From Isoetes taiwanensis (lineage: Eukaryota > Streptophyta > Lycopodiopsida > Isoetales > Isoetaceae), in contig JAJEKV010000065.1 in the NCBI GenBank assembly GCA_021234155.1, positions 4,932,837 to 4,996,836 of the forward strand: a DNA stretch of 64,000 nt. The letters run 5' to 3'. The translations under genes and the position numbers were made by a program. The notes below the pieces were generated by a model, which searched no databases, was not told where the DNA came from, and worked only from the letters and a program-made list of their open reading frames with translations. Of the stretch, positions 45,454 through 58,000 are shown one piece after another. Numbering within the stretch: the stretch's first letter is position 1; every line of letters starts with the position of its first letter.

Positions 45454-46719
45454 TCATTTCGAAGAGTGCTTTGTATGCTTTGCCTGTATCGGGCCAGATG
45501 GAACCAGCAAGTGTTGGTACCGGCTTTGGATTTGCGCTTTCACATCGTGCATGCAGTGTTCTTCTTCATCATGCTTCACCGCGGTAATGTGTACAAACGT
45601 ATCGTATGCTATCGAAATTGTTAGTTTGTGCTTCAAATTTGCCTTTGATCCGCAGTTCTATATGTCAAGACATACCGAAATTACTTGCATATATTTGTGA
45701 TTGGTACAATTGTTTGCTTACCGCTTCGCCCTTGTCGCTTTTCGACATGACTTGGATACACAATGTCTTTCATGGGTCGAATTGTTAATGTGTCGTAATT
45801 TACAATTGTCGGGTGTGTTTCCTTCTTGGTCTTCTTACGCTAAGAATGCTAGTGTTGCATTTTATGTGGAGAGATCGCCAAATGCCTCAATGCGTGACTG
45901 CAAATGCTTTTGAACAAAACTACCGGCTTGTCCTCTATGAAATCTAGATTAGTTTGTATTGTTGGCAATGACAAAATAAGAAATAGATTTTGTTACATTT
46001 GAAGAATCTGCTTTTGCAACTCATCATGTATTGGTTCTTGTTCTTTCCGTAATGTCAAGTTTGCCATGTCCTCTTCTTGGTTGCCGGTCGGCGATTTGTA
46101 GCGACGCCTTCCCCGCAAGATCTTATGCTCGATGACGACAAATGAGTATGCTTGCATGGCTTGTAGGAGCAACCGGCATGCTTTTCGGTTCTGATAGACA
46201 TGCCTTTAATCGGGCCCGAGGTTTATGATTATTGAAGTAGGTCGCGCACTTGGGTGATGTGTGTCCCGCTCCAATCTTTATTGTAAACTTGTGGTCACCA
46301 TAATCGTTTTTTGGATTTCGATTCTCTATCGTGTAACTGCAGATGGGAACATTGTTAATACGAATTAGCAACATTATTCATTTTCTCAAATGTTTTAATT
46401 TTTGAAGTGTACTTACTTGGTGATTGAGACCCATGCTCCCGCCAAGATTGGTAACCAGTGCCGTGCTTGGTCTTGAACCGCTTTGGATCAGAATTGCGTG
46501 ATTCCTTCTTCATCTATAATGCTCGTGCAAAAGAGCTACAAATTTTGCTTCTGCATCCCGAAAGATATTTCCATAAGTACAAAGCACTAGGGCGTGTATC
46601 TCATTGTTTGGCTTGTTGGACAAGGTTCTCCATAGCTGGAGAGTACGTTGCTTCTTGTGTGTTGGCAAACTGGAGTTGGGTGCAATGTTATCTTCAGAGT
46701 TGGCTGTAATGGATGCCAT
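45454..46719 (-). pseudogene. Unclassified spliced pseudogene
   Basis: On the minus strand, ATG at 46719 opens MASITANSEDNIAPNSSLPT and runs through LCTYGNIFRDAEAKFVALLH. It hits TGA after EHYR, then continues in the same frame (RRNHAILIQSGSRPSTALV) to a GTAAGT donor (46411-46416). An 80-bp intron ends in CTGCAG. The next exon (46336 down) reads YTIENRNPKNDYGDHKFTIK and then TSPKCATYFNNHKPRARLK. Further frames with shifts continue (GRRRYKSPTGNQEEDM; EPIHDELQKQILQM; HKLTISIAYDTFVHITAVKH) to about 45454. Conserved splice signals with nonsense codons point to a once-real gene, perhaps of transposon origin. I do not recognise the family. Confidence 0.45.
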
Positions 46720-46936
46720 TTGAGTGTGGATGTTGGAAGAATGTGAATGAAGAGGCTTGATGATGAGTGTGATGTAATTGTGAGGATGTGAGGGTTTGTT
46801 ATCTTTTTATTGTAGTGTGTATCTAATTTTATGCTTGTTCTAATTACGTTCTTTTGATGAGATTGAGGTGGTTTATGAGCGTAGACGGCACCGATGAAAA
46901 CTATTGATCATGAATAATGACCATTTAGAATTGCAA

Positions 46937-46945
46937 TATATATAT
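46937..46945 (+). promoter_or_regulatory. Putative TATA box of the lipid-transfer protein gene
   Basis: TATATATAT lies about 60 bp upstream of the ATG at 47003, a normal distance for a plant gene with a short leader. Placement is by position only. Confidence 0.45.
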
Positions 46946-47002
46946 CCCATGAGAAATGCTTGTGGCTTTATAAGGAGAAGGAAGATAGAATATAGTAGAG
47001 GT

Positions 47003-47260
47003 ATGGCAAAGGCACTTGCAATATGCATGGTGCTAATGTTTTTAGTAGTTTGTGGCGTTGAAGGGCAATGCAACTCTGTTGTGGCACCATGTATTAATGC
47101 TGTATTGTATGGTACCTCCCCTTCATCTAGTTGTTGTAGTGAAGTCACACGTTTAGGAGCAAAAACACTTTGCTCATGTATTAACCAACTCCCATCTAGT
47201 TATCTAAGCAATGCTCGAAATGTTGGCAAGAAATGTGGACTCACCAACATTCCATGCTAA
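47003..47260 (+). CDS. Non-specific lipid-transfer protein (eight-cysteine, secreted)
   Basis: An 85-residue protein. Residues 1-21 (MAKALAICMVLMFLVVCGVEG) form a signal peptide, predicted to be cut before QCNSVV. The mature 64 residues hold the eight-cysteine motif C-x6-C-x13-CC-x11-CxC-x18-C-x6-C, which makes four disulfides round a lipid-binding pocket. The spacing is shorter than type 1 and near, but not equal to, type 2 proteins. Such proteins carry or load lipids for cuticle and sporopollenin assembly or defence in the cell wall. I start at 47003 rather than the upstream in-frame ATG at 46904, since only this start puts the signal peptide first. The gene is intronless within the coding part and intact. 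Confidence 0.88.
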   Translation: MAKALAICMVLMFLVVCGVEGQCNSVVAPCINAVLYGTSPSSSCCSEVTRLGAKTLCSCINQLPSSYLSNARNVGKKCGLTNIPC

Positions 47261-47441
47261 AGGCTAAAGGTTTCTACTCTCACTTGTTTTTTTTTACCAT
47301 TTTTTTAATTTATTCTTAAAAGTAGTCTAGAAAGAGTTCTTACAAATTTCTTTCTTTCATGCAGCATCAAAACAATTGTTTCTCACTTGATGATGTAATA
47401 CCTAATATTTTGCATCTTAAAAGAAGGAGAAAAGAAAAAGC

Positions 47442-47447
47442 AATAAA
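47442..47447 (+). terminator. Putative polyadenylation signal
   Basis: AATAAA about 180 bp after the lipid-transfer protein stop codon, within AT-rich sequence. Confidence 0.4.
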
Positions 47448-47820
47448 TGACATTTCATATATCTCTTCTGACATGTACTATATTTGAAAATTATATATTT
47501 GAGAAAGATAATACATTTTTAAGTATAACAAACATATTTGTGCTTATTGGATTGGCACTTCTTTTTTAGATAGTTGGTTTGGGCATATTTTTAGCATATT
47601 GGGCCATCTCTAATGGCTAAGATTGCTTGGTGTTTGGCTATTTTTTTTTTTTAGAAATTGCTTTGGTGATTTCTTAAGTGATAGGTCTTTTTCCTTTTGT
47701 GTATAAATATGCTCCGGAAAAAAATGTGGTCGTCCAAAACGCCAAAAGCAGTTAAAAAAAAGGGGGGAGGGGGATTTCTGGTCCATAGTCGACCGAAAAG
47801 AAAAAGGAAACAATGAGACA

Positions 47821-48391
47821 ATCTCAAGATTTACTTTCAACATCAAGCCCGAGGAGATGTTATTGATGTAGAAACAAAATTGCTTATTGTGGGCATACTT
47901 GAAGGATTGATGGATCAAATGGAAAAATGCATGGCCCATTTCCTGGCAAAAATCAAGCAATAGCAAGTGAAGCTCCCCTCCCAACTTCCTTAATTGTATC
48001 CAAGTTCAGCCATTTGCTTTATTAAAGACATGCTTTCAAGAGCCTAGTTTCAATCCTTAGGTAGCTTGCATATTTAGCTTCAGCCCATTGCATCTCAAGA
48101 TTTACTTTCAATCTCAAGTATTTACTTTCAACATCAAGCTTGAGGAGATGTTATTAATGTAGAAACAAAATTGCTTATTGAAGGATTGATGTATCAAATG
48201 GAAAAATGCATGGCCCATTTCCTGGCAAAAATCAAGCAATAGCTCCCAATTGAAGCTACCCTCCCAAGTGAAGCTCCCTCCCAATTTCCTTAATTGTATC
48301 CAATTTCAGCCCATTTGCTCTATTAAAGACATGCTTTTGGCAAGAGCCCAAAGTCAATCCTTAGGTAGCTTGCATATTTATCTTCACCATT
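47821..48391. repeat. Tandem duplication, about 0.27-0.30 kb unit
   Basis: Copy 1 (47821-48090) and copy 2 (48092-48391) share atctcaagatttactttcaa, gaggagatgttatt, aaatggaaaaatgcatggcc, catttcctggcaaaaatcaa and ttaggtagcttgcatattta in the same order. They differ by small indels. No coding frame. Identity is about 85-90% by eye. Confidence 0.92.
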
Positions 48392-50700
48392 GTCGCTAGG
48401 ACAAAGACCCTCTTTCATGTGGGTTTGGCATAAATATGCGACATTAGCACGCACTCGGTCTCAACATGAATCCAAGATGCCAACTTTTCCAAAGCATTCC
48501 CTTGCTAGTGAGAAGTTGCCATGCATTTTGGCAAGAATCGAGCGATGATGTCCATCCAAGAATATTGGGTTGTCTTAAACTTCTATTTATGTTTTTTCGC
48601 TTCATCGATACATTGGTTGCTAGTCTTTAGATAGCCTAGTTTTAGAACATGTTTGGTCTCGTTATCTTGTTGGTCTCCAAATTGGTTGCATATGCATTAA
48701 TATGTTGATAGATGAGTGTTGTCGGTTGTATCGCTAGTTTTAGGCTTTCCGGCATAGTGGATGTTTGATTAGTGTTGTACATCTAGTCCTACTTTGTAGC
48801 TTACTTTTTGGTCATTTGGGTCTTAGGTTTTTGGCTACAAATGTGAAGAATGCATTTGGTTAATATAGGTTTGTAATGATCTAATATGATCTACTTGTTA
48901 TGGCTTGTGAATCTATAATTTGTGTATTATGGATTTTTCTAAGATATATGACCACTTAATGGTGCAACTCTATAAGAATAGGTGTTGTGGGTTTAGTACT
49001 TGAGAGCTGATTTGGCGCTTACCTTGAGTAAATTAAAGTTTTGTAGTTTATGATTTTACATGATTTGGTACCGTGGGTGTGGTATTGAACTGATTTTGAG
49101 GGTGAAGGCGATGAGCCATGATGTTTCAAAGCCTACCTGACGCTCCATTTATTGTCCATGAGAGCTTCTAAGCCGGAAGCAATCTACTTCATGCCTTTGT
49201 GTTGTAGGTGTTCTCCTTTTTGATTGGTTAGAAAAACTTCTAACTAATATCCCGCAATTCTTTTGACATAGGTCAAGATTGCAACGCCCATCTTCGCCCG
49301 AAAAATAACTTGAAGATGGCTCCCCCTTGACGGACTACAATATCCGTAAGAATTCGTAAAAAGAAAAACAAAGGCCCAACAACTTTATATAAATATGGTT
49401 ATGAAACATTTGAAAAAACCTAATCCAAAGTTTAGGAAAGCATGCAAGTCGAGTTCCTAACAACTATGCCAAAGATTTAGTAGTTTTGCAATTTGAGGAG
49501 AACTTGAACCCACAAATCAAGAGTCTAGAATCTTGCCCAACAACAACCAAATGGTTGCATCCAACCTGGCAAAGAATGACAAGACTTCGCCTTCTTATAA
49601 CATTCAATTACGATATATATTCATGACGACACGATATAAGAGAATCCCAGTGTGAAATTGACTCTCTTCCCTTTGCATTAGCACGAAAGGACCGGGAGCA
49701 AGCAAACCAAGAGCGAGCAAAACTAGGAGTTTGTGTGCAGGAGGGACATGCAAGAAAGAAGGGCAAACTTAGGGAGCATAGTAGTTCGACATGCTAGAAG
49801 GGCAAAAGCGGGGATTGGAAAAAAAAAAAAAAAAGTTGAATGCGTGAGAATCGCCAAAGGCCAATATTGTGCAGCAACATGAAATATATATTTGAAAGAG
49901 AGAGGGAGGTCTATTTATTATTATTAGATATGAAGAAAGATGTAATGTTGGTAAGATATTTCTCAAAAAAAAAAAATTATTTGAAGAGCAATTCAATTCA
50001 AAAAAAAGAAAAAGAATTTGCAAAATACATAAATATCATCATTGTTGTGACTATTATCTAGAAACATATATACATACAATTATTTTGGTTTATCATCTGC
50101 TTTATTTGCTCGAGTTGTACTATGATAAATAAATTGTCCACTCTAGTGTATATGCTTTATTTGCTCAAGTTGTGGATATTAACAAACTAGCTAACCATGA
50201 TTCTCTGAAATTATTTTGCCACGGTCCATGCCTACTTTGTTCCAGCGTTCTTGCCAGCATGCCTATTTCTCTAGCCTGTATGTTCCTAACATTGCTTCCC
50301 TACGAATCTTTTTCTTATATTTCATGATGATGGCCTTATGAATGATACAACAACAATTTTGTTTCATGTGAAGCATGTAATAGTTTCATGTACTGGGATA
50401 TACTTGATACTGGAGTGATTAAGAACCTCAATTTATCCTGAAAAATATCTCCATGAAGCATATATATAATTTAGACATAACTCTAAGCCTATTTTTCCAG
50501 AACTTGTTCTCCTGCCTCAATAGCAAGCTCTGTGTAGTATCTTAGCTACTATTTCCATGATTGAGATCACTAACCTGGCCTATGTCAAAAAGATTCCCAA
50601 GACATGTACTCCAAATCACGTTGAAACCAAATAAGAATGTACCCTGAGTTCATTTTTGCACAACGTTGTTTCAACGGTAAAGTTTCTTTAATTAAGTCTA
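48392..50700. other. Gene-poor stretch
   Basis: AT-rich, with an A-run at about 49820-49834. No gene, RNA or element identified. Confidence 0.45.
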
Positions 50701-50705
50701 AGATG

Positions 50706-50781
50706 CATGGGAACGGGTATAGAGCATTTGAATTTCTAAGTTTCTTCATGGGAAGGGGTATAGAGCATTTGAATTTCTAAG
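50706..50781. repeat. Short tandem duplication, 41-bp period
   Basis: 'catgggaacgggtatagagc...aatttctaag' at 50706 is repeated with one change at 50747. Confidence 0.9.
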
Positions 50782-50984
50782 GGGCAGACAATTGTGATAA
50801 AATCGTCCAAGTCTTATTTACCAACATCTATTGTGAAAAAACACAAAAGACGATATAATCTCTGCTGCATTGCGAAGATTGCTCGGCAATGCTCTTCTAA
50901 ATGACCCAAGCAATTCTTCGCTCTGATTTCTGAGAGCACTATCCCCTTGCATGGATTTCACATAATTATGTTCTGAAAGGTGAG

Positions 50985-51393
50985 CTCGATCTAAGCGGCA
51001 ACTTCAGCCAGCTTCCACTTACAGATCTACCTGAACTCTTTTCAGCTCTGGGTCTTAAACTTTGCTGTTCTTTGGAGCTTAGAAACTCGTCTTTTGCAGA
51101 TATCTTTGACAACATGACATTGCAGCATGGGAAAGTTTCCTCATCAACTCTTTCCATATATTATCATGGAAGATCAAGGGTTCATCAGCCCCCCATGAGT
51201 TTCGCAGGACACGACATGCCCAATTGCTCAGATAGATCAGGACTTCAGATTTGGGATTCTCAAAGGTGCTGGTTTCTTGCTGATTGTGGTCTTGGCCCAC
51301 AAGATATCGTTCTTCGCTTGGGGCATTCGCTGTATCAGATAACTGACAGAATCGATATTGGAAGCGCAAGTTCTAGCAGTCATAATGCATATG
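50985..51393 (+). pseudogene. Possible 2-oxoglutarate-dependent oxygenase-like exon
   Basis: The plus frame runs PLTDLPELFSALGLKLC, then SSTLSIYYHGRSRVHQPPMS, then RSGLQIWDSQRCWFLADCGL and GPQDIVLRLGHSLYQIT. It ends at a plausible donor (ATG|GTAAAT at 51393/51394). The pattern 'S.Ls...y.....h.......GLqvwD....W......p.d.vl..G..L...t' resembles the C-terminal jelly-roll of plant 2OG-Fe(II) oxygenase-like proteins. However, I do not see the HxD...H iron ligands, and no convincing neighbouring exon. It is either a fragment or one exon of a diverged gene. Confidence 0.3.
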
Positions 51394-53060
51394 GTAAATG
51401 CTCAGTTATCTGTTCCATTTTTTTTTCTCATTATTATGCATGAAGATCAGCTAGCCAAACTTGCTTTTATGGAGGCACATCATCCTGGATGGTATCTCGA
51501 TACATTGTGTTAGAGCATGACATGGACATAATGCTGTTGAATTTAAAGGATGTATGTTAAAGTGCTGCTTTAATTACAGACTTTACTTGAAAACGTATCA
51601 CGCATATAAGCCCAAAATAGATAAAGGGAATTAAATTCTATGGATGATGTGAAAAACAGGAACCAAATTTGCCTATAAAGCAGGAAATACCACAGCTAAC
51701 CTCAATCACTTAGTGCGAATCTCATGGAACCCCGAAAGATGTTTTATGCTTGGTACCCCATATGGCACCCCTTCTATTTCAAAAAGAAACATTCAGAATT
51801 TTTCAGACAGTTGCGGCAATGCTGCACAAAATGTCTTGCCTTTCCTCTGAAACAGAACTGACACATTTCCTCAGTGAGCCTCAGCTAGAAAACACGTTTT
51901 ACAATATCATACCTTCCTATGACCGAATCTGATTCTACATTAAATGTTTGACATATCTGCATGCAGTCTAGCTTGGAAATTGCTATATGTCCACACAAAA
52001 TTAACTCAACATTCTTGAACAGGTAACAATACATGTACAATAATTTCTAGACAACAGTAAATAATATTTTACAAAGGGCTAGTATATGCATCTCCCAATG
52101 AAGAACTCAGAAGCTAACCTGAAGCCCACTTCCAATCATTCTATTGACGGCATTGTTTTTACAACGCCCGTTCCAGTAAGCTTAATACGAGCAGAATCCA
52201 TGGCCATCATCAGATAAGGCAAGCAGATGAAAATGGTGGTTTTCAAAAAGCAACAGAGGAAATAGACTGAGGAAACAGAATGGAGGGCAGAAGAGCTAAG
52301 AGTGGTTAAACAATCCGGTGGAGAGATCAAACGCGAGAAAATGGATTGGCATCATGATCATTACCGTAGAGTTATAGACGAAAGACAAAATCTGGATCAC
52401 CATATACAACTAGGACTACAGAAAGGGAAAATTGAACTTTGCAAAACAAAAGTACCTTCATGCAGACATTGCTCAGTTGTCTTAGCTATCATGCGATAAT
52501 TGCCATAAGATGATCGCCATAAGCTGCAACTAGCAAATATCGGCCACAAGAAAGTTTACCGATTCTTGAACTCTTTTAAACCTGCATCGAGCCACAGGGC
52601 AAACCTTAATTACATAAACCACATCTGGCAAGACTTTCTAGGCTAGTAGTTGCATAAACATTTGAAAAATGAACTGGTTATGGAATTCCAAATCAATGCC
52701 AATGGTCGTCCATACCTGTCATATCCAAATAGCACCATTCCAATCTAACAGTTCCACGACTGTTTCATAGCCCCTTGCTGCCTCAAACAAACACTAAAAT
52801 CCGGCAAGAAGACATTCTGCAGCAGTTGCCTTCATAAGCAAAGGATCGTAGCAAAACCATTTGTAATGAACAGCGCCTAAACTGGACTCCAGACTGCCAG
52901 ACCCTTTTCGTTTCTTATGCACTGTGCCTAGCCAGTTACTCGGTTGGAGCACCGTGGATCCAGAACGCAGGTGACCGAGAGTTTACAGCGAATGGTAGGT
53001 TTGGAGCAGTCATCAGCATATCCTAGGTATATTCTAGCATATACCTAGGATATGCCATAA
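51394..53060. other. No recognisable gene
   Basis: AT-rich, with short open stretches and no domain. It may contain introns of the gene suggested just upstream. Confidence 0.35.
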
Positions 53061-53069
53061 ACCCACATA

Positions 53070-53392
53070 AACAAGGGTTTGCCCCCCTAGGGGCAACCCA
53101 AAAACCCAAAGATAAATTCTAAAAAAAGGAATCTCTAGCCCAAAGGTTAAAAAGACCAATAGTTTTTCACAAAAAAAAACGAGTTTCCGATCGCCGGAAA
53201 AATAATTTGGCGTCCAAAACACGGAAAATCTTAGCGTATATTCATCATGCGAAAAAAACCAAAAGTTTTTCACGCGGAGGAAAAACAATCGCGAATGACC
53301 GTCGATTATCGAATATACCCCACGATATGCGGTATATGCCAAAACCAACCCTCCCCCTAACGGTTGCCCCTGTGGGGGGCAATCCAAAAAGG
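53070..53392. repeat. Segment bounded by matching palindromes
   Basis: A near-palindrome ttgcccccctaggggcaa at about 53079-53097 matches ggttgcccctgtggggggcaa at about 53362-53382. Each is followed by 'cc(c)aaaaa'. A 117-codon minus frame (53387-53034) spans it but shows no family. It may be a small element with palindromic ends. Confidence 0.45.
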
Positions 53393-55002
53393 TATGGAAA
53401 AGGAAAAAGACAAATTTGGTGCTTCATTTCCCGGCTTCAAAATCTACCGTATGAAAGTATAGTGTTGGACATAGAGATAGATTCTTTTTGATCAAAACAA
53501 TCAATCGACCCTGGAAGTCGAGATTGGAAGGTTCTATTGTGTGTTGCACTAGGTGCACTATTCCGAGAGCTAAGCCAGACTTTAGTCTAAGCTCAGACTG
53601 ATTACTTGTTGAATTGATGGATCCAATTAATTTTGTCAGACCATAAAATAATCGTTTGTGTCACTTTCGGTTTATGTAAAGCGTGTAAATAGGTGTATGG
53701 GCTCTATTGATACACAGTTGATGCTTTGATCCATAGAAATGGAATAGGTTATATAACTACGTGAGATCAACTTGTTACGGGGCTACTCATAGTTCTTTCA
53801 GGAAGGAACATTAGAGATAGCAAGTTAATATGCTTTACAAGTTGAAAACATACCATGTATATAATATTAGTTCATAGAGTTGATTTAAGCTGGGCTTAAA
53901 GTTGAACAAAATGGACTGATAATGTGTTTAGGGCATTGGGGTTAATACATTATAAACCACCAATTCTACTATAACCATGATTCCGTTATTTTGAAATTAT
54001 TCCACTGTTCATTTTTTTTTACCTCGAGTTTTTTCCCTATGTTTTGAGCTTGAAATTGTGTCCTGTATTTTTTTTTGAATATGAATTGGTGGCAATATTG
54101 CACCATTTATTGAGTGTGTTAGAAATTAGTGACAACAAAACCAAGGCAAAAAAGTATAGTGTAGACTGGAAAGAGTCAAGGCCAAATTGTATATTCATAT
54201 AAAGTATGTACATGTACAAGTATTTTACAAATGAGTACATTTTCATTGACAAGAATTATTTACAACCGTTTATAGTCTCAGAGGGTTTGCTTTTCCTTGC
54301 AAATCTGGTCTAACACTCAAGAAAAGGTGCATCGAGGGGCTGATATGAGGGACTCAAACATCTCAGGTGTTTCTCACGACACCCAATTCTTTTCATCTAC
54401 ATTATTTGGGTGCCATGCTCTGAGGATTTATGATGTTGTCTATGTTCAAGCAACACTTGATGGGGTCATCATCCACCAAACATATATGCTCTTCCTCGAA
54501 ATCCTTCTATCACCTCCAAGGCTCATGTATATTCTTGATGAAGATATTCTTTGCTCCATGTTGTGGTCGATCTAACAATTCCACAAATTATCTTGATCTA
54601 ATATTATATAGAAATCAAAGTTCTTCACTAAAAAAACAACTCTTTAATTTCTAATACATTGTTTCAAAAGATGGATGACCATATACCAATGTCGGCTGCC
54701 CTTCGATGGCTCAACAATTTGTAAATACCAGGTCTTGGATACACCTATTTGGTCTTTGTTCTAGAACCCTCCGTGAAAAGGAGGTGCAGCTACATTTTTG
54801 CCTTTGAAGAAGGACTTGATAAGAACTCCATTCAAGTCAAGAGGATAAGTTTGTTGTTATTTTGAAGTAGCCTCCTCTCAGACAATGCATATTTCAAGTT
54901 AACAAATTTTTGATACTTAAGAATAATACAATCGGCGCTATTTTCGAGACATGCTAAATAAATGATCCATATAAAAAAAGATCCATATGACTTACTCTTT
55001 TT
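53393..55002. other. No recognisable gene
   Basis: AT-rich. A 28-bp stretch at about 53979-54006 has an inverted partner at about 59603-59632. No other feature. Confidence 0.4.
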
Positions 55003-58000
55003 GTGGGTGAAGTCCTTTTCTCCCATCATCAATGTCCTATCTTCTTCTTCAAATTGATAGGACTAAAGTCACGAGACCGGGAAGAACAGTATATTCTCAG
55101 ATATTTGGTTCCCTCGTGGGATTTACCTCAAAATTTCTCCTCTTTTGATAAAGGCTCTACAACTTCTCCCGAACAGCGGATCCATGATTGGTGGCGACTT
55201 TGGTGGGTAGACTTAAATGATTCAATTTCATTTCTTGAGCGGACTCCTCGCCGAGAGCGATTTCTTACAGAGGTGCCATCCCCACCATCCTCCTCCTCGG
55301 ACTCTTGCTCACTCCTTCTTCTTTCTCTCCTCTTTGCATCGTTTGACCTTCCCGATTCTCCCTCTGTGGCAGTTCCCATGATGTAGCCGGGATGATGCTT
55401 CTTCATCGGATATCTGACAAAAAACTCTTCACATTGCTCAGTATTTTGACTTTGAACTTTGCCATTGGCTAGGAGCTTCACGTCAACCCTACCATTGACA
55501 AAGTAGTCACGACTAAGCCTCCCTTGGGCACAAATATATCCATCGGTAGAAAGCCAAGTTCGAAGCTTAGTTTGTACTTGTTCACTACACCTCCCTTCGT
55601 GCCAACTGTTTGTACTAATTCCTTCTCACATTCCTCGTCAAGTCGTTAGGTAAACTCATCTCCAAAGGTAATTATCCAAACTCTCCTTCTCCTATAAATT
55701 TGGTATCGGCTGGAAGCTTTTTGGGACCATACTTGTGTGCCTCAGAAACTCGCCCTCTACTTTATTTATGATAATGTAAGTGATCATTGTTATGCCATGA
55801 GTGACATAACTTTTTTTAGCGGCGTCCCATTTACCAGATCCCGTATTATACTCATATTTGGACTCATATCTGAGGTTTGGCCTGCCATATCTTTGGATAT
55901 TCCTCTTGTAGGTTCGCAGGAAAACAAAGTGTGATGTACTCTTGGGTAGTCCGCTGAGACAATTTGAGAGCATAGAGATGTAGTAGTCTATATCTTGAGG
56001 GTATGTTCTCGACCCACCACCACAAACAATGAAGTCGCCTTTGGAATAGTCTGTGGCAACAACCAGAGAACCCCTCGACAAGACTTCACCATGGTGGTTT
56101 CATCTGATCAAGAATGTCCAAGTCCCCACTACTCAAGACCCAGCTCCACGAACCTTTGATGGTAGATGGGCCGGGTTTTCCTTCACAGATTTATATGCAG
56201 ATAAATCCGGCGACCACTTCGGTACTCCCAGACGGTCTTCATCTATTTCATCATGTCCAAGATACCTTGCTCAGGTATTTTTTGTATTCCAAACATCTCA
56301 AAGAGCTCCTTGAAAGGTCTCCCTGAGGTCTTTCATGGGACTTCTGTGCCTCTGGAAGGATGGTACCTCTTTGATTTTAAGATCTTCTTCACAAAGACTT
56401 GTCCATCTCACCTGAGTTTTCTTCTTCCTTAACCCCTATTGCACTCCTCAAGTACGTAACTGTAAAATCTTCTGCGGATCCTTTCGCTTCTCGCCTTTAC
56501 AAGTCTCCCCGCCGTCTAATTTGTTCCACACCTCATTCCATTTGTCCCACATGACCAAGATCGGAACACTCATATGGTGGTGGAATCCCATGGACCTTCC
56601 TGACTTTTCTCTTCTTAAAACCAGTTTCTTCCTCCTTCCTCGCAATTATTCTTTTCTTTTGTGTATGATGATCTGTTGATTTATCTTAATCATTTCTCAG
56701 AGTATTATCTTTCTCCTTCGGCTTTTCTTTTGAATGATCTGCCAAGTTCTAACTTATTGATTTCTTAGTTTGCCTCTAATTGCATGGATAATGGTCTAAG
56801 ATAAGAATATAAAACCATAAGTTGGGTACCATATTGCTCCTCTATTTCGATGGGATGCCAGTATGCCAAGAGAGAAAGTAGCTGAGCGCTTACGCCAGGA
56901 CCGCGACCAAGAAACAAAGGTACTTACGAAGTTGTATTGTACCACCCTTGCGTTGTGTTCAAGTCGCACTTATTGTAGTCGATTGCGTTGAGGCGTGCAT
57001 GATTCGGGAGACGACATCGTGAATCGGCCCAAGTGCTCTCTGCATCCTTGGCACCTATCTTATCCATTTTTTTCTCTATAAAAGTTTCTTGTCAGCCTCA
57101 ATCGAGTGCTGCGAAGTGAGATGACAATGTAGCGCACCATGTCGCCTTTCCTTAGGTCATCCCATGCCTTCTATTATTGTAGCTTGTCATTGGCCTGGTC
57201 CCATGGTAGAACATCGGTGAATTTAGTACCGTGGTGGGATATTCAACCATGACTTCAGATCCTCGGGGCATGTTTGGGATCAAAGATCCTAGATATGAAA
57301 GATACCGAGGAGATCTTATCGCCTTTGTCAATAGCTATCCTTCTTGTTACATCCAAAACCAAGTGGTCATTGTTTGAATTTTAAGCTTGTCTACAAAGAT
57401 CAACCCTTTGATTTCTTTTCAACACCGCTTCTTCACCGCATTTTCGGGTGCTGCATATTAAGGGCAAAGCTTCGATCAAATGCACGCCACTACCACTAAA
57501 ACTAGATATGTAGAAGAAGATGGTTTTTCAAGAAACTTCTGGCTGATCGCAGATTCCTCTTCACATATAGAACGAATCGTATGGTGTGAGCTTCAATGGG
57601 CCAGCCATACTTTGTAACCGTCATATCAGATTTGGCCCGAATCCATCTATACCGCAGATTGTATTTGGAAGGTCGAGATTCTTTCTTACGGTCTTCTCTA
57701 TTATGAAGGACGCTATATGTGGTCATCAAGTTCTCGCATGAAAGGATCAACCATACAGCGTCACAGTTTTGTTCTCCTTTGAATGCAGACCACGCCTATA
57801 CTTTGGAGTCAGTTCTACCACAACATACCATTCACCCCTACCAAAAACTCTTCTGCAAAGTCCCCTGGACGAATTGTATGTTATGATTCTCATTGGCTAT
57901 CAATTGTGCTTATGCCAAGAGTTCGACCATCTCGTACTTTCTGTACTACCTTAACCTTCCGAGATTCTTTGATGGCGGTTGGATATAACTAGGAGCGCTA
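55003..58000. other. Unclassified coding-like debris
   Basis: Higher GC and longer frames than the flanks: 55003-55386 (+), containing WDLPQNFSSFDKGSTTSPEQ and RIHDWWRLWWVDL; 55692-56081 (-); 56053-56326 (+); 57502-57750 (-). The tryptophan-rich plus frame faintly recalls plant mobile domain proteins, but I cannot support that. The overlapping frames of both strands leave even the coding strand open. Probably a decayed large transposon. Confidence 0.3.

Noticed and set aside
55003-55386. Plant mobile domain protein at 55 kb
   Set aside because: Only a faint tryptophan-rich likeness; no motif series could be followed.
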